From: Chlorobiota bacterium
GTDB taxonomy: Bacteria; Bacteroidota; Bacteroidia; Bacteroidales; F082
Direction: 5' to 3'
Length of the DNA stretch: 5,540 bases
Assembly (NCBI GenBank): GCA_030619415.1
Contig: JAUXBM010000135.1
Span: 1 to 5,540 of the forward strand
Notes under the pieces: model-generated
What the model was told of the DNA's origin: nothing
The model's database searches: none
The model's input: only the letters and a program-made list of their open reading frames with translations
Shown: positions 1 to 5,540 of the stretch, piece after piece
Numbering within the stretch: the stretch's first letter is position 1
Layout: each line of letters begins with the position of its first letter
Position numbers and translations under genes: made by a program

Positions 1-351
1 ATGAACCTCAGCAGCATCGTCATACAAACCAGGCCAGAACACTTAGAATCAGTGCTCGAAATTATCAAATCATCGCCCGATTGTGAATACCACATTCATG
101 ATGAAAAAGGGCGGATTATTGTTACCATTGAAGGAAAAGATACCGAAGAAGAAATTGGTAAACTGAAAAACCTACAGGCAATTCCCCACGTAGTTTCAGC
201 CGAAATGGCTTTTGCTTACAGCGAAGATGAATTAGAAGCAGAACGTGAAAAACTCGAAAAATCAAAAGACAACATCCCCGATTGGCTAAACGACCCCGAT
301 ACCAAAATGCGCGACATTAATTATGGCGGCGATTTGAAAGGGAAGCATTAG
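1..351 (+). CDS. napD: NapD-type chaperone for the periplasmic nitrate reductase
   Basis: NapD is a small cytoplasmic chaperone that binds the twin-arginine signal peptide of NapA, the molybdenum catalytic subunit of periplasmic nitrate reductase, and holds back export until cofactor is loaded. The 116-residue product starts with a hydrophobic strand (SSIVIQTRPEHLESV), then alternates helix and strand in the ferredoxin-like order of the family: strand about 3-9, helix 12-24, strand 28-34, strand 38-44 (GRIIVTIEG), helix 47-58, strand 62-71 (IPHVVSAEMAF). It is longer than E. coli NapD (about 87 residues). The extra part is an acidic/basic helix at about 75-90 and a tail containing IPDWLND and INYGGDLKG. 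The ATG is the first base of the window and fits the family N-terminus, but an upstream start cannot be excluded. Other nap genes would lie to the left, and napD appears to be the last gene before a convergent gap. The family call rests on fold pattern and motif memory, without alignment. Confidence 0.85.
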   Translation: MNLSSIVIQTRPEHLESVLEIIKSSPDCEYHIHDEKGRIIVTIEGKDTEEEIGKLKNLQAIPHVVSAEMAFAYSEDELEAEREKLEKSKDNIPDWLNDPDTKMRDINYGGDLKGKH

Positions 352-363
352 TAGTATTAGCAA

Positions 364-528
364 AAGACCTTCAAGAGTCCGCCTCATGCGGATATGGAAG
401 AGTCTGTAGTTCGCCCGGAATGATATTGGTCGAATAGTTAAACCTGAGCCGAAGGAACTCCTTTGGAGGACTGGTTTGCGATTTTTCAACTCCAACTCTT
501 CCATGTCGTTCCGACTCTGGAAGGTTTT
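364..528. repeat. Imperfect palindromic element with nested hairpins (REP/MITE-like or structured RNA)
   Basis: The convergent gap between napD and the minus-strand operon holds one symmetrical element. Its ends are inverted: 368-379 pairs with 513-524 (11 of 12 positions), and 394-403 pairs perfectly over 10 bp with 495-504. Read as terminal inverted repeats, the two arms are about 36 bp (368-403) and 30 bp (495-524), aligning with one 6-base gap. Local hairpins sit inside: 378-382/388-392 (TCCGC...GCGGA), 410-413/431-434 (TTCG...CGAA), a strong central one at 449-456/459-466 (8 bp with one G-T pair) and 505-508/512-515. A further 5-bp pair, 440-444/473-477, flanks the central hairpin. No direct target duplication is evident and no transposase is encoded. 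It may be a dispersed non-autonomous repeat, a REP-type palindrome or a structured RNA. Whether it recurs in the genome cannot be judged from a single copy. Confidence 0.5.
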
Positions 529-537
529 ATTTCTTTT
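498..537 (+). terminator. Candidate intrinsic terminator for napD-side transcription
   Basis: A hairpin forms from CTTCCA (498-503) and TGGAAG (518-523), with an inner GTCG/CGAC stem (505-508/512-515). It is followed on the plus strand by a T-rich run, TTTTATTTCTTTT (525-537). This orientation suits the end of plus-strand transcripts coming from napD. The T-rich run overlaps the last codons and stop of the convergent minus-strand gene. On the minus strand the hairpin is not followed by a T run, so it is a poor terminator for that operon. The stem has an asymmetric internal loop and is part of the larger palindromic element, so it may be a terminator only by coincidence. Confidence 0.4.
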
Positions 538-1741
538 CCCAGTTCAACAACCTTCTTTCACCCTCAAGGTTCCTGATTTCTTTTACATCCTGGGTAACTT
601 CAATTGTACCCCGGTAATTCCCGTCGCCATCCCTCATGGCAAAATACTGGATATACACAAACTGGTTCTTGAATTGTATCCAAAATGAAGCATCGTCTTG
701 CTCACCTTTGCGGAATGCTGCCAAAATTTCTTCCACCATCCATACGCTTTCTGGTGGGTGACAATTCTGGACCGTCCTGCCAATTACAGCATTTGTGCGG
801 GTAAAAGTTCTCTTTTTGGGTGTAGAAAAATAGCGGACAGTATCCTCCTCATCGACGAAAGTGATATCAACCGGCAGGTGGTTAAAGATCAATTCGATCT
901 GGCCAGGTGATAAACTTCCGGTTAAAAATTTGATGTTGTTCCCAAATTTTCCTGCTGTATTTCGCGTAGGTGATTCTGCGGCTTTTAAAACCGGAGACTC
1001 AACAAACGACCAGCCAATTTCGGCAGCCTCTGCCTGAAAATCATCAAGTGCTTTGTCAAATCCTGCCGCCACAATTGCCGGGATAAGAATCTTCTCTTCT
1101 CTGAAAATAACTGTCTTAAGATTAAAAAAGAGATCGCCGGTAAGTCGGTTGAAACGTTTTAAATCCCAATTCCCGGAAACTGCAAGTTTTTGCAATTCAC
1201 GCAGTTCTTCCCTCACATCATCGTGCACCGACCACAATACCTGGAAACATCGGTGATCAGGCCATTGTTTTTCCAGGAAAGGGAACAGGATATTTTCCAT
1301 CACTTGATAATGTTGTTCAACTTTTGACAGTTCATTAAAATATTTTTGAAGTTTTTCAAGCAATTGTGGGGATGGTGTATCAGGGCGCTGTAACTCTTTT
1401 ATAAAAGGCTTTAACTGATTAGCATGAGCAATAATTTCCTTGTTGTCACGAACGAGGATTCTGAGAAATGAGTCATCCTTTAAAACGGGTTGGGGCAATT
1501 CGTTCAGGTGGGTATAAAACACATTCAACATTTTGTTGATGCCTTTCTTCATTTCTACTGTAACAGGCCGTTTCTGCACAAGCAAATCTACCGCGGAAAT
1601 AAAATCTTTGGGTTTGCTTCCGGCCAGTTTTTTGTGGGCTTCGATCACCTCTTCACGGCTTACGGAACCAGCAATTAATTTGTTTGTAAAATCGTACAGG
1701 TAAAGTGCATATTTCCCTGGTTTTTTTATTTGCTGCGACAT
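527..1741 (-). CDS. DUF438 / hemerythrin-like / PAS domain protein, putative redox or gas sensor
   Basis: A 404-residue soluble protein with the three-part layout of the DUF438 family. An N-terminal DUF438-like helical region spans about 12-80. A hemerythrin-type four-helix bundle spans about 93-225. A C-terminal PAS domain spans about 285-395. Likely metal ligands of the bundle are H106, H144 (in HYQVMENILFPFLE, with E149), H173 (SVHDD) and E215/E216 (FREEKIL), a typical non-haem di-iron arrangement. The PAS part has the family signatures VDITFVDEEDTVRYFS, GRTVQNCHPP (about 321-330), FWIQFKNQFVYIQY, and a tail ending GERRLLNW. There is no signal peptide, membrane segment, kinase, GGDEF or DNA-binding domain, so any output must go through a partner. 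The start is the ATG 4 bp after the stop of the upstream MBL gene, so the two are almost surely co-transcribed. Function is not established. Sensing O2, NO or redox state is an inference from the domains. Confidence 0.82.
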   Translation of the reverse strand: MSQQIKKPGKYALYLYDFTNKLIAGSVSREEVIEAHKKLAGSKPKDFISAVDLLVQKRPVTVEMKKGINKMLNVFYTHLNELPQPVLKDDSFLRILVRDNKEIIAHANQLKPFIKELQRPDTPSPQLLEKLQKYFNELSKVEQHYQVMENILFPFLEKQWPDHRCFQVLWSVHDDVREELRELQKLAVSGNWDLKRFNRLTGDLFFNLKTVIFREEKILIPAIVAAGFDKALDDFQAEAAEIGWSFVESPVLKAAESPTRNTAGKFGNNIKFLTGSLSPGQIELIFNHLPVDITFVDEEDTVRYFSTPKKRTFTRTNAVIGRTVQNCHPPESVWMVEEILAAFRKGEQDDASFWIQFKNQFVYIQYFAMRDGDGNYRGTIEVTQDVKEIRNLEGERRLLNWEKK

Positions 1742-1745
1742 ATTA

Positions 1746-2510
1746 TTATTCTATATTCAATTTCAATCCATCATAAGCCACCCGAATAAAATCAGGAAGT
1801 TGTTTTTCAATATCTTCATGAAATCCCATCAAATGACTCAGGTGGGTGAGGTAGGCCCTGTCTGGTCTTAAAAATTCAAGGACTTTTACCGCTTCCTCAA
1901 GATTGTAATGCGAAACATGCTTTTCTTTCCTTAAGGCACTCAACACAATCACTCTACAATCCATAAGATAGGGCATCACAGAACCAGGGATATAATTGGT
2001 ATCAGTCAGATAGGCAAAATCACTTATTCTAAACCCAACGATCTCCATCTTCATGTGCAACACCTTAAGTGGCTGTATATTCATATTGCCGATAATAAAT
2101 TGCTCCTCATCAATCGCAATCAGGTTATACTTTGGTGTTCCCGGGTATGCATTGTCTTTAAAAGCATAAGAATACTCTATCTTAATTCTATCCTGATCCC
2201 TGGCTGTTGCGTAGATATCCATCGGCTTCTTGGTATACCAGTTGAATGATCTTACATCATCCAGGCCGGCAATATGATCTTTATGATGATGCGTTATTAA
2301 GATGGCATCCAACTTTCTGACTTTTTCACGGAGCAACTGTTGTCTGAAATCAGGGCCGGCATCAACCATGATGGTCTGCTCTCTATCTTCAACCAATATT
2401 GACGAACGCAAGCGATGATCTTTCATTGATCCGTTTTCACAAACATCGCAATTGCATGCAACAATAGGTATCCCTTGAGACGTCCCTGTACCCAGAAAGG
2501 TTATTTTCAT
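1746..2510 (-). CDS. PhnP-like metallo-beta-lactamase-fold hydrolase
   Basis: A 254-residue cytoplasmic metallo-hydrolase resembling PhnP (phosphoribosyl 1,2-cyclic phosphate phosphodiesterase, 252 residues in E. coli). It opens with MKITFLGTGTSQGIP, the usual start of this subfamily. CNCDVC (C19, C21, C24) matches the structural zinc site of PhnP, and H223 may complete it. The catalytic HxHxDH motif is THHHKDH (H74, H76, D78, H79). Later ligands are probably H152 (VLHMKM), D170 (AYLTDTN) and H226. The reading frame stays open upstream to 2675, but I place the start at 2510. The family begins there, the 55 extra residues look unlike this family, and that stretch contains the divergent promoters and the start of the opposite gene. 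No other phosphonate-pathway gene is visible, so the substrate may be another cyclic phosphate ester or nucleotide. It is the first gene of an operon with the hemerythrin-PAS gene. Confidence 0.87.
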   Translation of the reverse strand: MKITFLGTGTSQGIPIVACNCDVCENGSMKDHRLRSSILVEDREQTIMVDAGPDFRQQLLREKVRKLDAILITHHHKDHIAGLDDVRSFNWYTKKPMDIYATARDQDRIKIEYSYAFKDNAYPGTPKYNLIAIDEEQFIIGNMNIQPLKVLHMKMEIVGFRISDFAYLTDTNYIPGSVMPYLMDCRVIVLSALRKEKHVSHYNLEEAVKVLEFLRPDRAYLTHLSHLMGFHEDIEKQLPDFIRVAYDGLKLNIE

Positions 2511-2531
2511 CGAATGTTCTTGATTTAATTT

Positions 2532-2539
2532 CAAAGGTA
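2532..2539 (-). promoter_or_regulatory. Bacteroidota-type -7 box for the MBL / hemerythrin-PAS operon
   Basis: Read on the minus strand this is TACCTTTG, a full match to the Bacteroidota sigma consensus TAnnTTTG. It lies 21 bp upstream of the ATG at 2510, giving a short leader of about 15 bases if transcription begins some 7 bases downstream. I see no convincing TTG -33 element at the expected distance, so the call rests on the -7 box and its position. Confidence 0.5.
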
Positions 2540-2570
2540 AACCGAAATACGGAATAAGCTGAATTCTTCC

Positions 2571-2578
2571 TACTTTTG
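2571..2578 (+). promoter_or_regulatory. Bacteroidota-type -7 box for the DUF6913-like gene and dapA
   Basis: TACTTTTG followed by CA is a full match to the TAnnTTTG consensus. It sits 25 bp before the GTG at 2604, so the 5' leader would be about 20 bases. A clear -33 TTG at the usual spacing is not visible. With the oppositely facing box at 2532-2539 it forms a compact divergent promoter region, about 93 bp between the two coding starts. Confidence 0.55.
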
Positions 2579-2603
2579 CAAAGCAGGACTTTACCTTTAA
2601 AAT

Positions 2604-3188
2604 GTGCAGGTTTTCGATAACATCAGGAAAAAAATACAAATTAGTTTTGGAAGGCGGGGTCATGTTGCAACGCATTCCACCGGCTTGGTTGAAGACCTGA
2701 TTAACCCTTCGAATTTGTGTCTGTTTTTTTGTGCCGAAAAGCAGGAAGAACTAAATGAAATCAGGTCAGTTTTAAAACAGGCAAGAGCAAATGAAAGCAG
2801 GATTACAGTTTTTATATTTCATCCAGGATATACAGGACTTGATGTTATAACGGATAAATCGATCGTGATTTTTAATTTAAATGATTTTACCTTATTTGGG
2901 AGAATGAGAGAAAACATGGCGCAACAAATTAAATCTGAACATTTTGATTTGCTGATTAGTTTCGTATTTAAGCATGATGGATTTAATAGAAAATTGTTGT
3001 CGGAAATAAATGCCAAATTCAAAATAGGACCGCAGCAGGATGAAATGGAAGGAATTTATGACCTGACGATAAATGCGAAAAAAGAATTATTCACGTACCA
3101 GGGTTTTTATAAGGAAGTAAACCATTATCTTGACAAATTAAACATCCGGGTTAAAAATACTGACGGTGAGTTTAAAGAAAATAAATAG
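2604..3188 (+). CDS. DUF6913-like protein of unknown function, upstream partner of dapA
   Basis: A 194-residue soluble protein resembling the DUF6913 family, which I associate with Bacteroidota; no biochemical function is known to me. Visible features: a basic N-terminal helix (VFDNIRKKIQISFGRR, about 3-18), a strand with the start of an alternating alpha/beta pattern (NLCLFFCAEKQEELNEI, 37-53; RITVFIFHP, 66-74), the block NDFTLFGRM (93-101), FDLLISF (114-120), AKFKIGP (137-143) and GIYDLTIN (150-157), then a helix (FYKEVNHYLDKLN). There is no signal peptide or membrane segment. I take the GTG at 2604 as the start because an in-frame TAA lies directly before it (2598-2600), the promoter box is 25 bp upstream and the N-terminal helix would otherwise be lost. 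A TTG at 2685-2687 is a less likely alternative. The stop is 2 bp before dapA, so the two are likely one transcript with coupled translation. The family name is from memory. Confidence 0.7.
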   Translation: MQVFDNIRKKIQISFGRRGHVATHSTGLVEDLINPSNLCLFFCAEKQEELNEIRSVLKQARANESRITVFIFHPGYTGLDVITDKSIVIFNLNDFTLFGRMRENMAQQIKSEHFDLLISFVFKHDGFNRKLLSEINAKFKIGPQQDEMEGIYDLTINAKKELFTYQGFYKEVNHYLDKLNIRVKNTDGEFKENK

Positions 3189-3190
3189 AA

Positions 3191-4078
3191 ATGCAGGATA
3201 AAATAAAAGGAACCGGAGTAGCCATTATAACACCGTTTACAAAACAGGGTAAGGTTGACTACCCTTCCCTGGAAAAATTGGTCGGTTATATCATCAATAA
3301 CAAAGTTGATTTTGTTGTGGCATTGGGAACCACCAGCGAAGCAGCAACACTTTCTGAAAATGAAAAAAGTGCGGTGATGTCGCATGTAATTAAATCGGTA
3401 GCCGGGCGGATACCAATAGTTATGGGTATTGGGGGCAACAATACGCAGCAGGTAATTGATACAATTGGCAACACCAACTTTGATGACATCTCAGCTATTT
3501 TAACTGTTGCACCTTATTATAACAAACCGAACCAACGCGGCCTGTTTGCCCATTTTAGTGCAATAGCGGATGTCTGTCCTGTCCCACTTATACTTTATAA
3601 CGTTCCGTCAAGAACAAGCTCAAACATTGCTGCCAAAACTGTTCTCAAACTGGCTGCCGAACACAACAACATAGTCGCGGTAAAGGAAGCTTCCGGCGAT
3701 TTAAATCAAATTACAGAAATCCTGAGAAAAAGACCGGCCGGCTTTTCTGTACTGTCCGGTGATGATGCATTGACCTACCCGATGATGGCATTGGGCGCTG
3801 ATGGTGTGATTTCAGTTGTTGCAAATGCTTTTCCTGCCGCCTTCTCGCAAATGTTGCGATTAATGGCGAACAGGCAATTTGATGATGCCCTGGCGATACA
3901 CTATTCCCTCACCGACATAATCGAACAGTTATTTAAGGATGGGAACCCCGGTGGAGTTAAAGCAGCCCTTTCGGTGATGGATATTTGCGAAAATTATCTC
4001 AGGCTGCCGCTGGTCACTGTTGAAGAAACAGTATATTCCGAATTAAAACGACTGATAGAAAATTATCGGCAACCTTAA
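3191..4078 (+). CDS. dapA: 4-hydroxy-tetrahydrodipicolinate synthase
   Basis: DapA condenses pyruvate with L-aspartate semialdehyde, the first committed step of the diaminopimelate/lysine pathway, supplying both lysine and peptidoglycan cross-links. The 295-residue product (E. coli: 292) is a full-length TIM-barrel of the DapA/NanA superfamily. By comparison with E. coli, the Schiff-base lysine is K165 (VAVKEASGD), the catalytic triad is T47 (LGTTSEAATL), Y110 (APYYNKP) and Y136 (LYNVPSRT), and the substrate-binding arginine is R141. The GDD at 190-192 is also conserved. The usual GTTGE loop reads GTTSE here, a variant I associate with Bacteroidota DapA. The set of residues supports DapA over N-acetylneuraminate lyase or KDG aldolase. 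The ATG is 2 bp after the upstream DUF6913-like stop and lacks a strong Shine-Dalgarno. No hairpin terminator follows, and the next gene has its own promoter box. Confidence 0.96.
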   Translation: MQDKIKGTGVAIITPFTKQGKVDYPSLEKLVGYIINNKVDFVVALGTTSEAATLSENEKSAVMSHVIKSVAGRIPIVMGIGGNNTQQVIDTIGNTNFDDISAILTVAPYYNKPNQRGLFAHFSAIADVCPVPLILYNVPSRTSSNIAAKTVLKLAAEHNNIVAVKEASGDLNQITEILRKRPAGFSVLSGDDALTYPMMALGADGVISVVANAFPAAFSQMLRLMANRQFDDALAIHYSLTDIIEQLFKDGNPGGVKAALSVMDICENYLRLPLVTVEETVYSELKRLIENYRQP

Positions 4079-4104
4079 TAAATATAAACAAACAATACCA
4101 TAAA

Positions 4105-4112
4105 TATCTTTG
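4105..4112 (+). promoter_or_regulatory. Bacteroidota-type -7 box upstream of the carboxypeptidase gene
   Basis: TATCTTTG matches TAnnTTTG and lies 25 bp before the ATG at 4138, the same geometry as the box at 2571-2578. No good -33 TTG is seen. The box is embedded in a small inverted repeat, AATATC (4103-4108) and GATATT (4116-4121), in AT-rich DNA. This could be an operator but is short enough to be chance. A weak AGGA at 4132-4135 precedes the start codon. Confidence 0.5.
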
Positions 4113-4137
4113 TAGGATATTCATAATATTTAGGAAA

Positions 4138-5540
4138 ATGAAAAAGTATCTTTTAATTTTTAGTGCCATTTTAATCGCTTTTCACACGCTGTTTGGTCAG
4201 GCGTCAGACATTGATCGGGCAAATAAATACCTGGCCGGAAGAAATGAAGTTTATTTCGGTTTTAAGATTGACAAAAACCTTGACTACCGAAAACAATTAA
4301 ATACACTTACGACGATCATCTCGATTGATAATTTAGATGATGATCAGGTTTATGCATATGCAAACAAAAAAGAGTTTGAAAAATTTCTTACGTATAATAT
4401 TGATTACGAAGTTCTGACACCACCCTCTATGTTGCATCAGCCACGCATGCTTGATGATGCCGGAACCATGCTGGCAGGTGAGTGGGATTATTACCCAACC
4501 TACCAGGGTTACCTCGATTTAATGGACCAGTTTGTTGCGGATTATCCTGACCTCTGCGAGTTAGTTAATATTGGAACACTCGCAAGTGAGCGGGAACTTT
4601 TATTTATCCATATTAACAATAACCTTGGAGAGGACGAGAACGAACCGGAGTTCATGTACACTTCTTCCATGCATGGTAACGAAATAGTCGGTTATGTTTT
4701 AATGTTGAGGTATATTGAATATTTATTGGAAAATTACGGTAGTAACGACAGGATTACAAATCTTGTTGATAACATTGATATCTGGATAAATCCTCTGGCA
4801 AATCCGGATGGCACTTATGCCGGGGGGAATAATTCTGTTTACGGAGCAACGCGCGGCAATGCAAATGGTATTGATCTTAACCGCAATTATCCTGATCCCG
4901 AAGATGGTCCTCATCCTGATGGAAACGAGCATCAGCCGGAAACACTTGCATTCATTGATTTTGCCGAAGAACGCGACCTGGTGATGTCGTGCAACATACA
5001 TGACGGCGCTGAAGTGTGCAATTATCCGTGGGATACCTGGCCGCGACTCCACGCAGATGATGCCTGGTGGATTTATGTTTGCAGGCAATATGCTGACACT
5101 GTTCATGAATATGCCCCATCTGGTTATATGACAGATTTAAACAATGGTATTACCAATGGGTACGCCTGGTACTCGATAAATGGTGGTCGGGCCGACAATA
5201 TCAACTATTTTCATCACGGTCGTGAATTTATTCTTGAGATATCATCGCAATTTATTCCGCCGGCCAACCAGTTGCCGGATTTATGGGAGTGGAATTATCG
5301 CTCATTTCTGAATTATATGGAACAGGTGCTTTTTGGAATAAAGGGGGTTGTGACCAATCAAATAACAGGCTATCCGGTGCCGGCAAAAGTGTCCGTGCTA
5401 AATCATGACAAGGATAACTCCTCTATTTATGCAAGTTTACCCGCAGGGGATTACCACCGTCCCATCAAGGCAGGCTCCTATGATTTAACTTTTTCTGCTT
5501 TTGGCTTTCACACTAAAACCGTTTACGGAGTCGCAGTATC
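4138..5540 (+). CDS. Secreted M14 zinc carboxypeptidase with regulatory-like domain (3' end outside window)
   Basis: An exported metallocarboxypeptidase that would remove C-terminal residues from peptides. The 467 codons present are open to the window edge, so the C-terminus is missing. Order: signal peptide 1 to about 20-22 (MKKYLLIF...LFGQA); a propeptide-like region to about 107 (with EFEKFLTYNIDYEVL); the M14 catalytic domain about 116-400; and the start of a carboxypeptidase regulatory-like (transthyretin-type) beta domain from about 402 (KGVVTNQITGYPVPAKV). Zinc ligands are H179 and E182 (MHGNE) and H288 (NIHDGA). Substrate-binding residues are R239 and N248-R249 (GIDLNRNYPD). Y345 (AWYS) corresponds to Tyr248, and E367 (FILEIS) to catalytic Glu270 of carboxypeptidase A. 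NPDGTY (222-227) is also typical. The domain layout resembles the N/E (regulatory) subfamily. The protein would act in the periplasm, on the surface or outside the cell. A C-terminal type IX secretion tag is plausible for this phylum but cannot be seen. Confidence 0.92.
   Translation, partial: MKKYLLIFSAILIAFHTLFGQASDIDRANKYLAGRNEVYFGFKIDKNLDYRKQLNTLTTIISIDNLDDDQVYAYANKKEFEKFLTYNIDYEVLTPPSMLHQPRMLDDAGTMLAGEWDYYPTYQGYLDLMDQFVADYPDLCELVNIGTLASERELLFIHINNNLGEDENEPEFMYTSSMHGNEIVGYVLMLRYIEYLLENYGSNDRITNLVDNIDIWINPLANPDGTYAGGNNSVYGATRGNANGIDLNRNYPDPEDGPHPDGNEHQPETLAFIDFAEERDLVMSCNIHDGAEVCNYPWDTWPRLHADDAWWIYVCRQYADTVHEYAPSGYMTDLNNGITNGYAWYSINGGRADNINYFHHGREFILEISSQFIPPANQLPDLWEWNYRSFLNYMEQVLFGIKGVVTNQITGYPVPAKVSVLNHDKDNSSIYASLPAGDYHRPIKAGSYDLTFSAFGFHTKTVYGVAV

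Noticed and set aside
286..504. Minus-strand open frame of 72 codons across the end of napD and the palindromic element
   Set aside because: It overlaps napD antisense, is largely made of the inverted-repeat element, and its translation resembles no family I know. It is most likely a by-product of the repeat.
476..1678. Several 60-70 codon plus-strand frames between 476 and 1678
   Set aside because: All are antisense to the DUF438/hemerythrin/PAS gene and show no family resemblance or start signals.
2511..2675. A 55-residue N-terminal extension of the MBL hydrolase starting at 2675
   Set aside because: The PhnP-like family starts at MKITFLGTGTS. The extension spans both promoter boxes and overlaps the opposite gene's start.
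2602..2700. A 32-codon ATG frame overlapping the GTG start of the DUF6913-like gene
   Set aside because: It ends in TGA at 2698-2700, has no recognisable content and is out of frame with the well-supported 194-residue product.
4723..5106. Minus-strand open frame of 127 codons
   Set aside because: It lies wholly antisense to the catalytic core of the M14 carboxypeptidase, whose zinc and substrate residues are intact.
1..5540. CRISPR array, tRNA/rRNA, riboswitch, transposase, phage or defence genes
   Set aside because: I looked for direct repeats, cloverleaf-like and conserved RNA segments and mobile-element proteins, and saw none beyond the single palindromic element.

Overview
The window looks like chromosomal DNA from a member of the Bacteroidota, possibly an anaerobic or facultative environmental lineage. 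Four things point there. The intergenic regions carry close matches to the Bacteroidota -7 promoter box (TAnnTTTG), and Shine-Dalgarno sequences are weak or absent. One gene resembles a family I associate with Bacteroidota (DUF6913-like). The DapA has the GTTSEAATL variant that I associate with this phylum. A nitrate-reductase maturation protein sits at the left edge. The exact taxon cannot be read from the sequence.

Layout. Bases 1-351 (+) encode a NapD-type chaperone, probably the end of a periplasmic nitrate reductase (nap) cluster that lies to the left. Bases 352-526 are a convergent intergenic gap filled almost entirely by a roughly 160-bp imperfect palindromic element with nested hairpins. 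Its right-hand hairpin is followed by a T-rich run and could terminate napD transcription. Bases 527-2510 (-) are a two-gene operon: a PhnP-like metallo-beta-lactamase-fold hydrolase, then 4 bp later a DUF438/hemerythrin/PAS putative sensor. Bases 2511-2603 are a compact divergent promoter region with one -7 box on each strand. Bases 2604-4078 (+) are a tight pair, a DUF6913-like protein of unknown function and dapA (lysine/diaminopimelate synthesis), 2 bp apart. Bases 4138-5540 (+) are the start of a secreted zinc carboxypeptidase (M14) with signal peptide, propeptide, complete catalytic domain and the start of a regulatory-like beta domain. It runs off the right end. No gene-free stretch exceeds 300 bp.

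How the parts fit. Most of the window is ordinary accessory and housekeeping content. NapD (nitrate respiration) and the hemerythrin-PAS protein (iron-oxo and PAS domains suited to sensing O2, NO or redox) converge on each other, which is suggestive but not proof of a shared theme. The least explained item is the palindromic element at about 364-528. I see no convincing new multi-gene system, defence island, CRISPR array, tRNA, rRNA or insertion sequence.
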